Positions 1 to 9,842 of a stretch of DNA of 20,992 nucleotides are shown here, piece by piece (the first letter of the stretch is position 1; each line of letters starts with the position of its first letter). This DNA is from Hofstenia miamia. Lineage: Eukaryota > Xenacoelomorpha > Acoela > Hofsteniidae. Below the pieces are notes generated by a model. The model saw only the letters and a list, made by a program, of their open reading frames with translations, was not told where the DNA came from and made no database searches. Location of the stretch: the NCBI GenBank assembly GCA_900660155.1, contig CABFPE010001158.1:1-20992 (forward strand), written 5' to 3'. The translations under genes were made by a program, and so were the position numbers.

Positions 1-53
1 TACCACAGGTAGAAGCAATGATAGAGGATTATAAAAATACACAAACTGAAGAA
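1..53 (+). pseudogene. gag fragment of a further copy
   Basis: These bases match 10432-10484 of the copy B gag gene almost exactly (the end of the coiled-coil linker and the start of the next segment). The match stops at base 53, where the sequence switches to the leader of copy A. It is therefore a fragment of another copy of the same family, cut by the window edge on the left. Seen directly by comparison inside the window. Confidence 0.8.
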
Positions 54-291
54 ATGACAGGCGCCTGACAGGGCAAAGGAAGATTTGAGTTAAGTTAGTT
101 GTTTCTTCTCAAATCACTCAAATTGGAGGAACATCAAAAAAAGAAAAGGATGGAATTGGTGGAATTAAATTAGTAGTGACAACCAGAAAAGAAAAAAGAA
201 AAGGAGGGAACGAACAATTAATACCATACTGGAGCACAGAGAAAATTTAGGAAGGGACCAACCAGAAGAATACTCAAATCTAAAATGAAAA
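54..291 (+). other. untranslated leader of copy A
   Basis: This stretch aligns with 9599-9842 of copy B, from the middle of the primer-binding site to the gag start. It is purine-rich and contains a conserved block around 100-150 shared by both copies. No open frame of note is visible. The first eight bases of the PBS (TGGCGACC) and the LTR are missing, replaced by the gag fragment at 1-53. Confidence 0.75.
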
Positions 292-1785
292 ATGGTTCAT
301 TCGAAGAAAAAAACTAAGAGTAAACCCAGAACTCAAAAAACTCCTCAGATGGTTAGTTATCAAGAATAATACAAAGGAAAGAAAACAGTTGACAAAACAA
401 ATAGGGCAACTAACGGAAAGAATGATAGAAGTTGAAATAAAAAATGTTGAAAAAGAAAGGTTGATAGACGAACTAAAAGAAGACACAAGTCTTCAATTAA
501 AAGAACAAAGAAATTTGTTCCAGCAACAAATTGAACAGTTGACAGAAGTAAACAAGGAAATAAAAATTCAAAGTGAATGCTTCCAGAAAATGATGATGGA
601 GTTGCATGAAGAAAATGTAAGCTTACAAGAGGAGAATATAGTTAAACAATTGGAAATCAATAACTTAAAAGATGAATTGCGATTAATCGAATTAAAGAAA
701 GGTGAAGTAAAAACAATAGAAAACGTTGTAGTGAGAAACCCCATAAATTAAATGCAGAAATTCCACAGGTAGAAGCAATGGTAGAGGATTATAAAAATAC
801 ACAAACTGAAGAAGAATTTATAGCAAAGCTAGTGGAAAACGTAATGAAACAAGTCAAACAGAATTGTGAGAAACTGATTGAAAGTAAACCGATATTCCAA
901 AACACTATATTATCAGAGGATGATGATAATGATACATCAGTATGTAAGGCGATATTACCTAAATTTACAGGAAGAGTTGACAACTATTCACCTACATTTA
1001 ATGAATGGTTAGAAATTTTTGAAATGAGCATGAAGGAAAGGAAAGTTACACAACAGAGAGCAGCAGCAAGATTCCCGCTATATCTAAGTGGCGCTGCATA
1101 CCAGCATTATTTGGTATTGGAAACGCAAATAAAAATGGACTATAAAAAACTAATAGGGGAATATCAGCAATATTACGATGACAAAAGCTTCAAAAGTCAG
1201 TACAGAATGTTGTTGAATGGAATGAAGATGAACACTAGGGATGATCTACGTAACTATATGTCTCAAGTAGAGAGGTTATTGAAACTTAGTTCTAGAGAAC
1301 AAAGGTATTCGAAATACGATTTATTTGCACATATTAGCAAAGGGTTACCAGAGGCGATGCGAACACAATTTCAAATTAAGTGTGATGCAGATGATTTGTT
1401 GGATAAAATGATTAGAAAAGGCCTTGCAATACAAATTACAATGGAAAGTAATGCGAGAATTAACAAAAAATCAACGATTGGGAAACAAACAATAAATTGA
1501 ACGATGCCAATGTTCAACAAACCAACTACACCAATAGTTAAAAAATCGGGAGAAGAATTAGTAAAAATAAAATTAAAGGATGGTATGATAAAACAGATAA
1601 AAAGGAAGGATTTGAAATGCCAGTTGTGTGGCAACAAAGGGCACACAAGGAAATATTGTAAACGACAAATAAATTGGATAGAAGAGGAGGATGCATACTT
1701 TGATGAAGAGGATCTGATGGAAAATGAAGAGGAACAAGAGGAAGAGGAAGAAATTGAATCGACGGGAATGGAAAATTTAAACTAG
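292..1785 (+). pseudogene. gag: gag, copy A, broken
   Basis: Gag forms the virus-like particle and binds the element RNA. From the ATG at 292 the start MVHSKKKTKSK matches copy B. A deletion of about 120 bases then joins to the coiled-coil region with a frame change and a stop at 367-369. The coiled coil reads open at 389-751, a 1-base deletion near 733 shifts the frame, and the retrotransposon-gag region reads open at 778-1500 (FTGR, FNEWLEIFEM, LYLSGAAYQHY). A CGA-to-TGA stop at 1498 is followed in frame by 1504-1785, with a zinc knuckle CQLCGNKGHTRKYC (CX2CX4HX4C, about 1618-1659) and an acidic Glu-rich tail ending NLN-stop. Gag identity rests on the knuckle, on position before protease and on the conserved gag pattern. 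It is a dead copy. Confidence 0.87.
1776..1785 (+). promoter_or_regulatory. -1 ribosomal frameshift site, gag-pol, copy A
   Basis: The last gag codons read aaT TTA AAC TAG, so the heptamer TTTAAAC sits in the X XXY YYZ phase immediately before the gag stop. A -1 slip there enters exactly the frame that encodes protease and is open from before this point through 2525. UUUAAAC is an established slippery sequence (coronaviruses, some retroviruses). A short hairpin can form just after it (AGAGG pairing with CCTCT), closer than the usual 5-9 base spacer. The same site occurs at 11397 and 12324. Confidence 0.8.
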
Positions 1786-4700
1786 AGGGAGCACCTCCTC
1801 TGAAAAAACGAGCACCCATATTAATAGTAACTGATCTGCTAAAAACAAACACAATAACAGTTGTGATTAATGGTGTAATGGTAGACACAACAGTGGATAA
1901 GGGAGCAGTAATATCGATAATAACTGATGAATGTGCAATGAAAGTTGGATTTCAGAGAAAGCAGTTAAATAATGAAAACAATAGATTGATAAATGCATCA
2001 GGAGACTATATAGATGTGAAAGGTAAATTGGAAAATATACCCATAAGAGTGGCGAATAATACATTTTACCAAACATTTACAGTAGTTGATACAGAGAAAA
2101 ATCAATTACCATATGAAGTGATACTGGGAAATGATTTTCTAATGGAGAATAAATGTATCATAGATTACAATAAAAGAACAATAACAGTCCAAGAGGAAGT
2201 AATAACGACTTATGAAGACCAAAATGTGAATGATACAATAACGTTCAAGTTGACACAAGATGTGAAAATATTGCCAAACAACTGGAAGATGTGTGAAATT
2301 GAGACAATGGACAAAGTGAATATGGAAACAATGATATATAGTCAGGTGGGTATAAACACGAAAAGAGTATCGATTCCATCGAGTTTATGTACTGTAAAAG
2401 AAGGTAAAGGATGGATACCAATGCGAAATGCAATGAACCATATAGTTAACATAAACAGAGAAAAAGTGACTATAAAAGGGAAACGAGTAAAGTCCAAAAA
2501 GCAGATGGTGAATAAAACAAATTAACATAATAGCAGAAAAGGAGACACAGACATTCCAGATACCAGAGATTAAAGAGGAAGAGTATCAACATTTAAATGA
2601 AGGAGAAAAAGAAGAGTTAATAAGAATTCTGAACAAGCACAACAAAATATTTAATTTTGGCGAAATTAGTGTGGGAAAGGCGATTGGAGAAATGCATAAG
2701 ATTATTACCACAACAGATGAGCTGATTAGGTTACCTTGTAGAAGAGTACCTGAGAATTTGAAAGAAAATTACAACACCATCCTAAATAAGTTAATTGATA
2801 ATAAAATTATAAGGCCAAGAGAAAGCCCTTATGCATCACCAACAGTATTTGTGAAACATGGTGATAAATATAGATTGTGCATAGACTTCAGGAAAGTTGA
2901 TGATGTGACGAAGAAAGATGCTTATCCTTTACCAAGGATAGATGACATGATTTATGAGGTGACAAAAAACAGATATTTTACCTGTATCAATCTATGTAAA
3001 GCTTATTGGCAAGTGCCAATGGAACCAAAGAACATTGAAAAGACAGCGTTTATAACGCCATATGGCTTATTCAAATGGATGTACATGGCTTTTGGACTCG
3101 GTAATGCGCCAGCAACATTCCAACAATACGTAACAAAAGTACTCAAACAAGATAAGAAGAAAATGGAGAAAGGAGTGTGCGCGTACATAGATGATATACT
3201 GGTTGCGAGTAATACAATAGAAGAACAATTAGAGAAGCTAGATAGAACACTGACAATTTTGTATAACGTGGGATTACGCTTCAATGGAAAAAAATGTGAA
3301 ATCTTAAAAACCAAAGTGGTGTTTCTAGGTAGAAAGATACAACAAGGTAAAATTAAAATAAAAAATAATGTGAAAGAAATGATTCTCAAGATTAAAAGTC
3401 CGAAAATGAAAAAGGATGTGGAAAGAATAATGGGCTTCATTAATTATTACGGTTCATTTATATCAAACATTGCCCAAAAGAGAAATAAGATAACAGCATT
3501 ACTAAAGAAGTCGAAACCATTTGAGTGGACATGGAGAGAAGAAGAACAGTTAGAGAAAATAAAAAGCAAGTTTGCAAAAATGCCGTCACTAAATACACCT
3601 GATTATCAGGAGGAATTTATTTTGGATTGCGATGCAAGTAATGTAGCGATAGGGGCATGTTTGGGTCAGATGAAAAACAGGAGAGAAGTCCCAATACAAT
3701 TCTTTAGCAGATAATTGAAGGCCAGTGAAGAGAATTATGGTTCAACAAAATTAGAAATGCTGGCGTTAGTAGAAAGCATAAAGAAATTTAGATACTTTCT
3801 AATTGGACAAAAATTTAAAGTACGGACTGATAATAGTGGTCTAGCATGGCTGAAAAAATTTTCAGGTGATAAATCGTCGATTGTATCACATTGGATAGAG
3901 TACTTAAATGAATTCAGATTTACGATAGAGCATAGAAAGGGTACCCTACACAAAAACGCCGATTTTTGGACTGCATTGCCAGAGTATCAAAGAGATGTGG
4001 AAAAACAAGAAGGAGAAAAGAAAAAATTCGATTTTTTACCCCATAATAAATATAAAGAGTTACCGGAAATTAATACAGATAAAAAAGGTCAGGCGATAAT
4101 GCCTATTGTAATAAAAGAGGAGATTAAAGAAAGTGAAATTGTTCAGAAACGAAAAATGGATATGGTAATGGCTGAAATAAGAGAAAAATTGACAAATGCG
4201 GACAAACAGCTAAGCAAAGAAGCGAATAGTTATTACCAAAGGTATACATGGAGAATAAATGAAAATGGATTACTATACGTACAAGGAAAGACACTTAGAA
4301 TAGCAATCCCGGAATTATAAAAGGGACTTGGTGAAGAAAATTCACGAGAAAGGACACATCAGAATTATTCAGACAGAACAAACTTTTAATGCACGGTTTA
4401 TAACAATAGGAATTCAAAAAGTTGTGGAAGACGTGATAAATAAATGTACCACATGTTTGTTGAATAATAAGAGTCATTTTCCGCGACAAACTGCGCCACT
4501 AGAAAAAATTATAGCAACTGCACTGAACCAAATAGTACACGTCGACCTGGAAAAATTGTTGCAAGACAATGAGGGTTATCAATACATTTTGGTGATAGTC
4601 GATAATTTCACGAAATATGCTAGAATGATCCCATTGGACTCTACAACTGCAAAAATAGTAGCGAAGAAGATAATGAAGGAATGGATATTGAAATTCACAC

Positions 4701-5642
4701 CAATGGAGGTAATAGTATCCGACAGATGGATGCAGTTCAAAAGTAAACTATTTGAAGAGATGGCGAAATTGATGGAAGTAATGACATAAAAAATGACGGC
4801 ATATCACCAGCAAGCAAATGGCACAGTAGAAAGGTTGAATAGAACGATGATTAAATTAATAAGAGTGTTGACATTGAGAGTTGGTGGAAGAGATTGGCGA
4901 GAGGTAGCAGAGATGGTAGAGTATTTTTATAATACTTCAGTACATTCTTCTACAGTAACAACACCATTTAAAGCAATTTACAGAAGGAAAGTGGCAATGC
5001 CAATATCAATGCAATATAATAACTATGCAGAAAAACTGGATAATGAATACATCAGAAAGATTAAAAGTCAATTAACAGGAATCCACGAAAAAGTCTGCAA
5101 TAAGACAGCAGAGGAACTTTAATAAAAAGATCTATGGAAAACCACACAAGAAGGGTGATAGGGTTTACACGTACACTTTAATGAGAACACAGGACGTAAA
5201 CCAGGTAAGGAAATTAAAAACACAGTGGTCAGGGCCATTTATTATTTCACAAACACTACCTAATAATAATTATAAACTTAATGATGGTAGAATTTTACAT
5301 TTTCAAAATTTAAAACGGGCAACGAAAGACATTGAACAAGCAAAATTAGATGAAAATGCACAATTTAAATTAGTCGAAAGTAATGATGGTGTATATAATG
5401 AAATGGATGATCTTGACAGCGTGGCAGAAGAAGAATTTCAAGAAGAGTATACTCCTCAACAGGTAGAGGACGAAATTGAAAGGAGAGTGATGCCCCAGAG
5501 GGCTGTAAAAAATAAAAATAAATATGACCCCGAGATATGGGATATTAATTTAGTAACTCCATTTAGATTAGATAATGAAGAGAGACAGCAGTCAATCACC
5601 AATGAAGAGCAGAAGAGTACGCAGGAGATCCCCGAAAACTGA
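1779..5642 (+). pseudogene. pol: pol, copy A (protease, RT, RNase H, integrase), broken
   Basis: Pol lies in the -1 frame relative to gag. Protease: the DTG active site reads DKG (1896-1904), and ILGNDFL follows. A 1-base insertion near 2519 shifts the frame. RT (about 2700-3460): LCIDFRK, YPLPRIDD, YIDD intact at 3184-3195, but motif A reads INLCKAYWQ with Asn (2989-2991) where Asp is expected. RNase H (about 3610-3970): LDCDAS, KLEMLAL, RTDN, with a TAA at 3712. A 2-base loss near 4315 shifts again. Integrase: HEKGH and CTTC zinc finger, then VDL, SDRW and GTVERLN carrying the D, D, E residues, with a TAA at 4787. A 20-base deletion near 5085 shifts the frame once more. The tail WSGPFIISQ...HFQNLK is the GPF/Y module. 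Domain order is Ty3/gypsy. Confidence 0.9.
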
Positions 5643-5727
5643 TCGTCATTTAAAGGGCGTGACAAGGGGAGAGAACATTAGCAGTAACAGTGGAAATACT
5701 AGGTCTCCACAATCTGATTGTAATTAA
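5575..5727 (+). pseudogene. Arg-rich ORF overlapping the 3' end of pol, copy A (truncated)
   Basis: In the +1 frame relative to the end of pol, an ATG at 5575 opens 50 codons to a TAA at 5725-5727. The product starts MKRDSSQSPMKSRRVRRRSP and contains TDRHLKGV and RSPQSDC, the same repeat motifs found in the matching frame of copy B (16144 onward). The first 68 bases overlap pol codons. The reading is supported because the repeat unit is conserved as protein in this frame between copies. In copy B the second unit reads HLKG where copy A has a stop. The role is unknown. It may be the N-terminal part or a leader of ORF3; this is inference. Confidence 0.5.
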
Positions 5728-5744
5728 AGGGCATGAGGATGGAG
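5646..5744 (+). repeat. two units of the TTTAAAGGGC repeat, copy A
   Basis: Units at 5646-5669 and 5721-5744 share the core (T)TTAAAGGGCRTGA followed by a purine-rich GGATGGAG-like stretch. They correspond to the first two units of the longer array in copy B (16165-16691). Copy A loses similarity to copy B at about 5780, inside what would be the third unit. Confidence 0.7.
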
Positions 5745-5786
5745 AATGTAACACCGATTAACAAAAGGAGAAGAGTAATGCCATAA

Positions 5787-6501
5787 TGTAGCATCATCCA
5801 AAATTAATCAGAAAAAAGCTGCAAACGTTGCAGAAGAGACTAAGATCGAAAAGGAGTTAATTAAAAAATATTACAATCAATTAGTTGCTATGATTTCAGA
5901 TTAATTTGTAAAATGCAACCAAGAATAAAATATGTGTCAATAAAAAGATAATTGTATCTGTCGATAAAAATACTTTTGACAAAACACGCTTATGTTATTT
6001 TATCACCGCCATCTTGGCAGAAGTTTGAAATTTAAATCGACAGGTACTTCTTTTGAAATACTATAAATACATTGAAACTTACTGTAAGCATTTGATAAAG
6101 AATTTTACTTAGAATTCTTATTTTTCATCTTATTAACGGTTTGATTATTTAATACAATGTTGAGCTAATCAAGCAGTGTTTAGTAGTGGTCTGGATACAT
6201 CACAGGGAACGATTCTAGGGTCCTTGTGCCAGACCATGAAAGTGCACTTAAGTTAGGTGTAGGGGTTTTCTCTCAATTAGCCGACTAGCATTTCTCTTCT
6301 ACATGTGTCAGATAACTAACTGTCAACAAATGGTTGGATAACCAAACCTTAGGAATTATCTTAATATTGTTTTAGATCTAAATTGATGACCAATAATCGA
6401 CTGATATAATGACCATACATGTAGTAATTGTAAATGTAGGTTAGGAAGTTGTTCAACTAGAACTTATTTAACTAAGCCAATATATTTTGGTAATGGCTAC
6501 A
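5787..6501 (+). repeat. probable LTR of a related element (solo or inserted)
   Basis: The segment begins TGTAGC and ends GCTACA, a perfect 6-base inverted pair of the TG...CA type that bounds LTRs. Its first 135 bases align co-linearly, with divergence, with the copy B 3' LTR start at 20841: TGTARCATMATCC, then a block near AACTAAGAC, then TATGATT and TTTGTAAAAT at matching offsets. A TATA box lies at 6062-6068. The flanking pentamers CATAA (5782-5786) and TGTAA (6502-6506) are not identical, so a target-site duplication is not shown. No polypurine tract precedes it and no PBS follows it, so it is not a normal 3' or 5' LTR of copy A. Confidence 0.55.
6062..6068 (+). promoter_or_regulatory. 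TATA box in the LTR-like segment
   Basis: CTATAAATAC around this position is a good TATA element about 275 bases into the LTR-like segment, a plausible place for the LTR promoter. An upstream ACAGGTACT (about 6040) recurs upstream of a second TATA element at 8590. There is no experimental or start-site evidence. Confidence 0.4.
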
Positions 6502-6911
6502 TGTAACATTGAATGAACAACTAGTAACAGTTTCAGGTTGCAAGTAGATACAACGCTTTTACACAATAGAGATTAAGTTGAGGTGTGCCATGTCTTGAGT
6601 AAGCACTGAGCTAATGTAGGGTACACATAAGCTATCTTGATTGAGCTGAGAAGTGGCACTCAAACATCGGAGGAAATGGTGAAATTGGATGTGAAGATCC
6701 GCTTTGGGCAGATGCCCACTAGAAGATTGCTGCAGAGGTTACCGCATGGCTTCATCACCTAAAAAGTGAATAGTTAATTGAGGTTACATAACGTAATAGA
6801 AGAAACTAGTCAAGCAGTAACAACAAGTAAATCCTTACCTGCAATAACACAGCTAATGTTACAAGGTAACAGTAGACAAACAGTGATAACGCCTGGTAGA
6901 GGATATTACAG
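6502..6911 (+). other. unassigned 410-base stretch
   Basis: This piece lies between the LTR-like segment and the ORF3 fragment and matches nothing else in the window. A stop-free stretch of 43 codons (6631-6762) reads protein-like (VKIRFGQMPTRRLLQRLPHG), and the same frame reopens at 6778-6930 with two stops in between. It could be decayed coding sequence of another element or of the host, or chance. I do not recognise it. Confidence 0.3.
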
Positions 6912-8427
6912 CAACACACACTGGGAAGATTGAGTATTGTAGAACTTGCAAACAAAACAGGAATATGTCCTGCTGAGATAGACATACTGAATGATGAAGC
7001 AAAGAAGTTTATGTGGGGAGCTACTTCGAATACGAAATTGAGAGCACTTAAACAGCAACCGTGGATGACAACTCGTAATTTGATAAGAAGAGAGAGTGCC
7101 AGTACACTGGAAACAATCCAGAAGATAGCAGCAAAAGAAGTAAACAAAACAATCACACAGGAAATGAAGAAATACATTCGAGAATACCCGCAATGTGCCT
7201 ACACTAAGATAATTAAGAAATCAGAGGTCATGTGAAAAGAAGGAGAGAATAGACCAATAGAGATTATAGAGATGGTCCGCAAATCACAAGAAGAAATGAG
7301 AATGGAAGAGTTATTACTACAATCAAACGCAATTGCACTAACCCTGAACACACAATGAGAAATAGATAAAGTCAATTTGGAAAAGTGGGGCGAAAAAGAA
7401 CCAAGTGAGACATCTTGGGTTGACACAGATGATTAACGTCTCCTGGTAGAGATAACTGTACAAAGAGAGAAGACAGACAATATAGTGCAAAGAATATACA
7501 GGGAAGTGTATGAAAGAGAAACGAAGTCGATGATAAAAATATTGTGTACTGAAGCATTCACAAAGCAAGAGATAAATCAAATGTTACAACTGAATAATCA
7601 GCTGGCTGTTGATATTGAATGTATTACATCAAAATTTTTGATGAAGGCTGAAACTGCGCAAAACCTCATGAGACATGGACTAAGTAACATTGAAGGAAAG
7701 AATATAAAGACAAGCAAAAATAATTATCCTGCAATGTTTGGGATGGCAACAATGTTGCGAATGGAGGGATCGTATGAAGATATCGAACAACAGACATTAA
7801 CTACATTACTAAAGTGTACACCGCCGCCAACAGTTTTTGTACCTATGCTGTTACCGACATGGCGATTGAAAAATAAGAAAGCAGTAAAGGCTTTATGGCA
7901 TGAAGACAACACGTATGTGAACAAATTGGAGGATGCAGAAAGAATCATAAAGGACGAAAGATACAAGAAATTGAAAGATATGCTAGTTAGAAATGACAAT
8001 AAAGAAAGGATATATATTGAAGGAACAGTAACTCCATACGATTTATACTGTGACGGAGAAGCGGTACACAAACAAATAAAAAAGGTGCGAAGTGAAATTG
8101 AAAAAAGAAGTACACAAATGGTGATGTTATTTTCCGGAATAAATGACATAGTATGGGGTGAGTTATGGAGTCCTCATTACAGATACTATGATATTATGCG
8201 GAGATTGGAAATTATAACAATGATACGATTGGTAAAGAATGATCCAGATCAAATAACACGAGAAGAGGTGAAAAATAACATAAGCGCATTTTATGATGAA
8301 GCATCTATATTGAAATCATTGAGATCTACATACGAATTTTTCTATCCCAATACAACAGTACGCCCGGAATTGGCACATACAAGTAGAGTAGATGCCATGA
8401 TGACGCTTATGATAGTGATTAAAGGTT
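6912..8427 (+). pseudogene. ORF3 central fragment, copy A region
   Basis: This stretch aligns with ORF3 of copy B from about 18070 to 19600. It reads in one frame throughout, with stops at 7233 (TGA for TGG), 7357 (TGA for CAA) and 7435 (TAA for GAA). The open part 7485-8513 is the longest intact piece of this region in the window. It starts QHTLGRLSIVELANKTG, contains MWGATSNTKLRALKQQPW, LLPTWRLKNKKAVKALWH and TPYDLYCDGEAVHKQ, and ends at IVIKG, where similarity stops at about 8427. The product is hydrophilic and mostly helical in character, with no signal peptide or membrane span. I do not recognise a family. Its left end joins non-matching sequence, so the N-terminal half and the C-terminus are both missing here. 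Confidence 0.7.
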
Positions 8428-9590
8428 TTTTCATAATAATTAATTTGGCAGTATATTTGACAAACGGTGAAAGGCCGAACTCGCAAATGCTAATTAATGC
8501 TGACGAAGGATAATCAGAGAATTGGAAATTGTCAACAACTTAGATTAACAGGTACTAGCCAAATATTTGAATGTTTATTATTTTTCAAGTATAAAAATCG
8601 TGCAATTTATTATTTTGGTGATGACATTAATTCATTGGATTTACTTTGCTTTTCTTTGTCAGGTTATTTTATTAATTGTCATGGAAAGCTAAACGTTCGA
8701 GCACTAGGGTATTCGAGATGGTGGTTCACGACTTCATTTAATGGGAGCTTCGTAATGGCTTAGCACTAACATTAATTTGTTCGCCATTCAAACGGCTGTG
8801 TGGCTGACAGCCGGTGCTTACCCGATGTGCTCATAAGTTAGGTATAAGGATAGGGGTTTTTATTCGTATTAGCTTTCCTATCATTCATTGTTCGTATTAT
8901 TACATTATGATCTTTCAGTTAGCCCTCATAGGAAATTACAGCAATTGTTTGTATTATCTTGTATTATTCTCATTGTGTGTAATTGCTAGTAGACGACCTA
9001 AGTACTTTTTCCTTTTTGTTATGGCCGCATTGGTTGTTCACATGTATCTTAGGTTAACATGTATTTATTTATATGTAAGGATATTACATGTAAGGAAGTA
9101 TAACAAGCTAATGCATCCTGGTTGTGAATTCCCTTTACAGTATAAATTCATTGATAACAAGAACAATCAATGCACTAAATTAATAAGTTATCACACAATG
9201 TCACTATTGCATCCTCACACACTATTCCATTGCACTGAGTCACTGGGGTTGCAGTTGGTGTCTTTCTCAATGTTCAAGTGTCCACTGGAGTTAATCATTA
9301 TATTGTAATTCTTTGATTCCTCTTTGTGCTTTGCTTCAGGTTGGGCTTCTGACCCTGCACTTTGTACCATCCATCTCTGGTCTTGTATCTAAAACATAGT
9401 TGTTAGTTTCTTACCAATACTAGTTGGACAGATATTATCTTAATTAATACATAACTCAAAGTTAGACAAAAGAAGAGAGATGGAAAGTTGGAATCTGTCA
9501 CCTACCGTACTATTCAAGGAGGGAAAAATGTTATAGCAGCTCCTAAATTAAGTTAAGCTTTAGTAATTGGAAGGTTGTCAAGATTCTACA
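8428..9590 (+). repeat. probable 5' LTR of copy B (left boundary unresolved)
   Basis: The right boundary is clear: ...TTCTACA at 9584-9590 ends in CA directly before the PBS at 9591, as expected for a 5' LTR. The left boundary is not: the TGTAACATAATCC start seen in the 3' LTR at 20841 is not found here, so the LTR is either truncated where it meets the ORF3 fragment (about 8428) or diverged. Short co-linear blocks are shared with the segment at 5787-6501: TTTGACAAA, ACAGGTACT, a TATA box, AAGTTAGGT...GGGGTTTT and ATTATCTTAAT. The stretch is T-rich with only chance-looking ORFs. No gene is supported in it. Confidence 0.5.
8590..8597 (+). promoter_or_regulatory. candidate TATA box, copy B 5' LTR
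   Basis: TATAAAAA lies about 40 bases after an ACAGGTACT block that also precedes the TATA element at 6062. A second TATAAAT occurs near 9140, so which one is used is unknown. Confidence 0.3.
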
Positions 9591-9606
9591 TGGCGACCAT
9601 GACAGG
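9591..9606 (+). promoter_or_regulatory. tRNA primer-binding site, copy B
   Basis: TGGCGACCATGACAGG starts with the TGG that pairs with a tRNA 3' CCA end and directly follows the CA end of the preceding LTR. This is where minus-strand DNA synthesis starts in LTR retrotransposons. I do not assign the tRNA species. Bases 9607-9842 are the untranslated leader, purine-rich, matching 62-291 of copy A, ending at the gag ATG. Confidence 0.75.
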
Positions 9607-9842
9607 CACCTGACAGCGCAAAGTAAGATTTGAGTTAAGATACTTGTTTCTTCTCAAATCACTCAAATTGGAGGAAAATCAAAAAAAGAAAAGGATGGAA
9701 TTGGTGGAAGTAAATCTGTAGTGACACCCAGAAAAGAAAAAAGAAGAGAAAAGGAGGGAACAAATAATTAATACCATACTGGAGCATAGAAAAAAAATTT
9801 AGGAAGGGACAAACCAGAAGAATACTCAAAGTCAAAATAAAA

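Larger units (their letters stand above)
54..5780 (+). mobile_element. Ty3/gypsy-type LTR retrotransposon, copy A (lacks its 5' LTR)
   Basis: This copy runs from within the primer-binding region (base 54 aligns with 9599) through leader, gag, protease, reverse transcriptase, RNase H, integrase and the start of the repeat region, where it stops matching copy B at about 5780. The placement of integrase after RNase H, the YIDD motif, the HHCC zinc finger and the GPF-type integrase tail all fit the Ty3/gypsy order. It has no 5' LTR: a gag fragment abuts it instead. It is non-functional, with a large gag deletion, a 1-base insertion in pol, 2- and 20-base deletions, several stops and a mutated protease site. 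Confidence 0.88.

Noticed and set aside
5735..5760. GGATGGAGAATGTAACACC as the polypurine tract and LTR start of copy A
   Set aside because: It is part of the coding repeat: the aligned unit in copy B reads GGATGGAGAGTGTGACACT and continues into repeat sequence, not LTR.
8814..9308. 164-codon + strand ORF rich in hydrophobic residues, and the ORF at 8497-8763
   Set aside because: They lie in the T-rich region that most likely is the 5' LTR of copy B. The hydrophobic look follows from T-rich codons, and no motif or second copy supports them.
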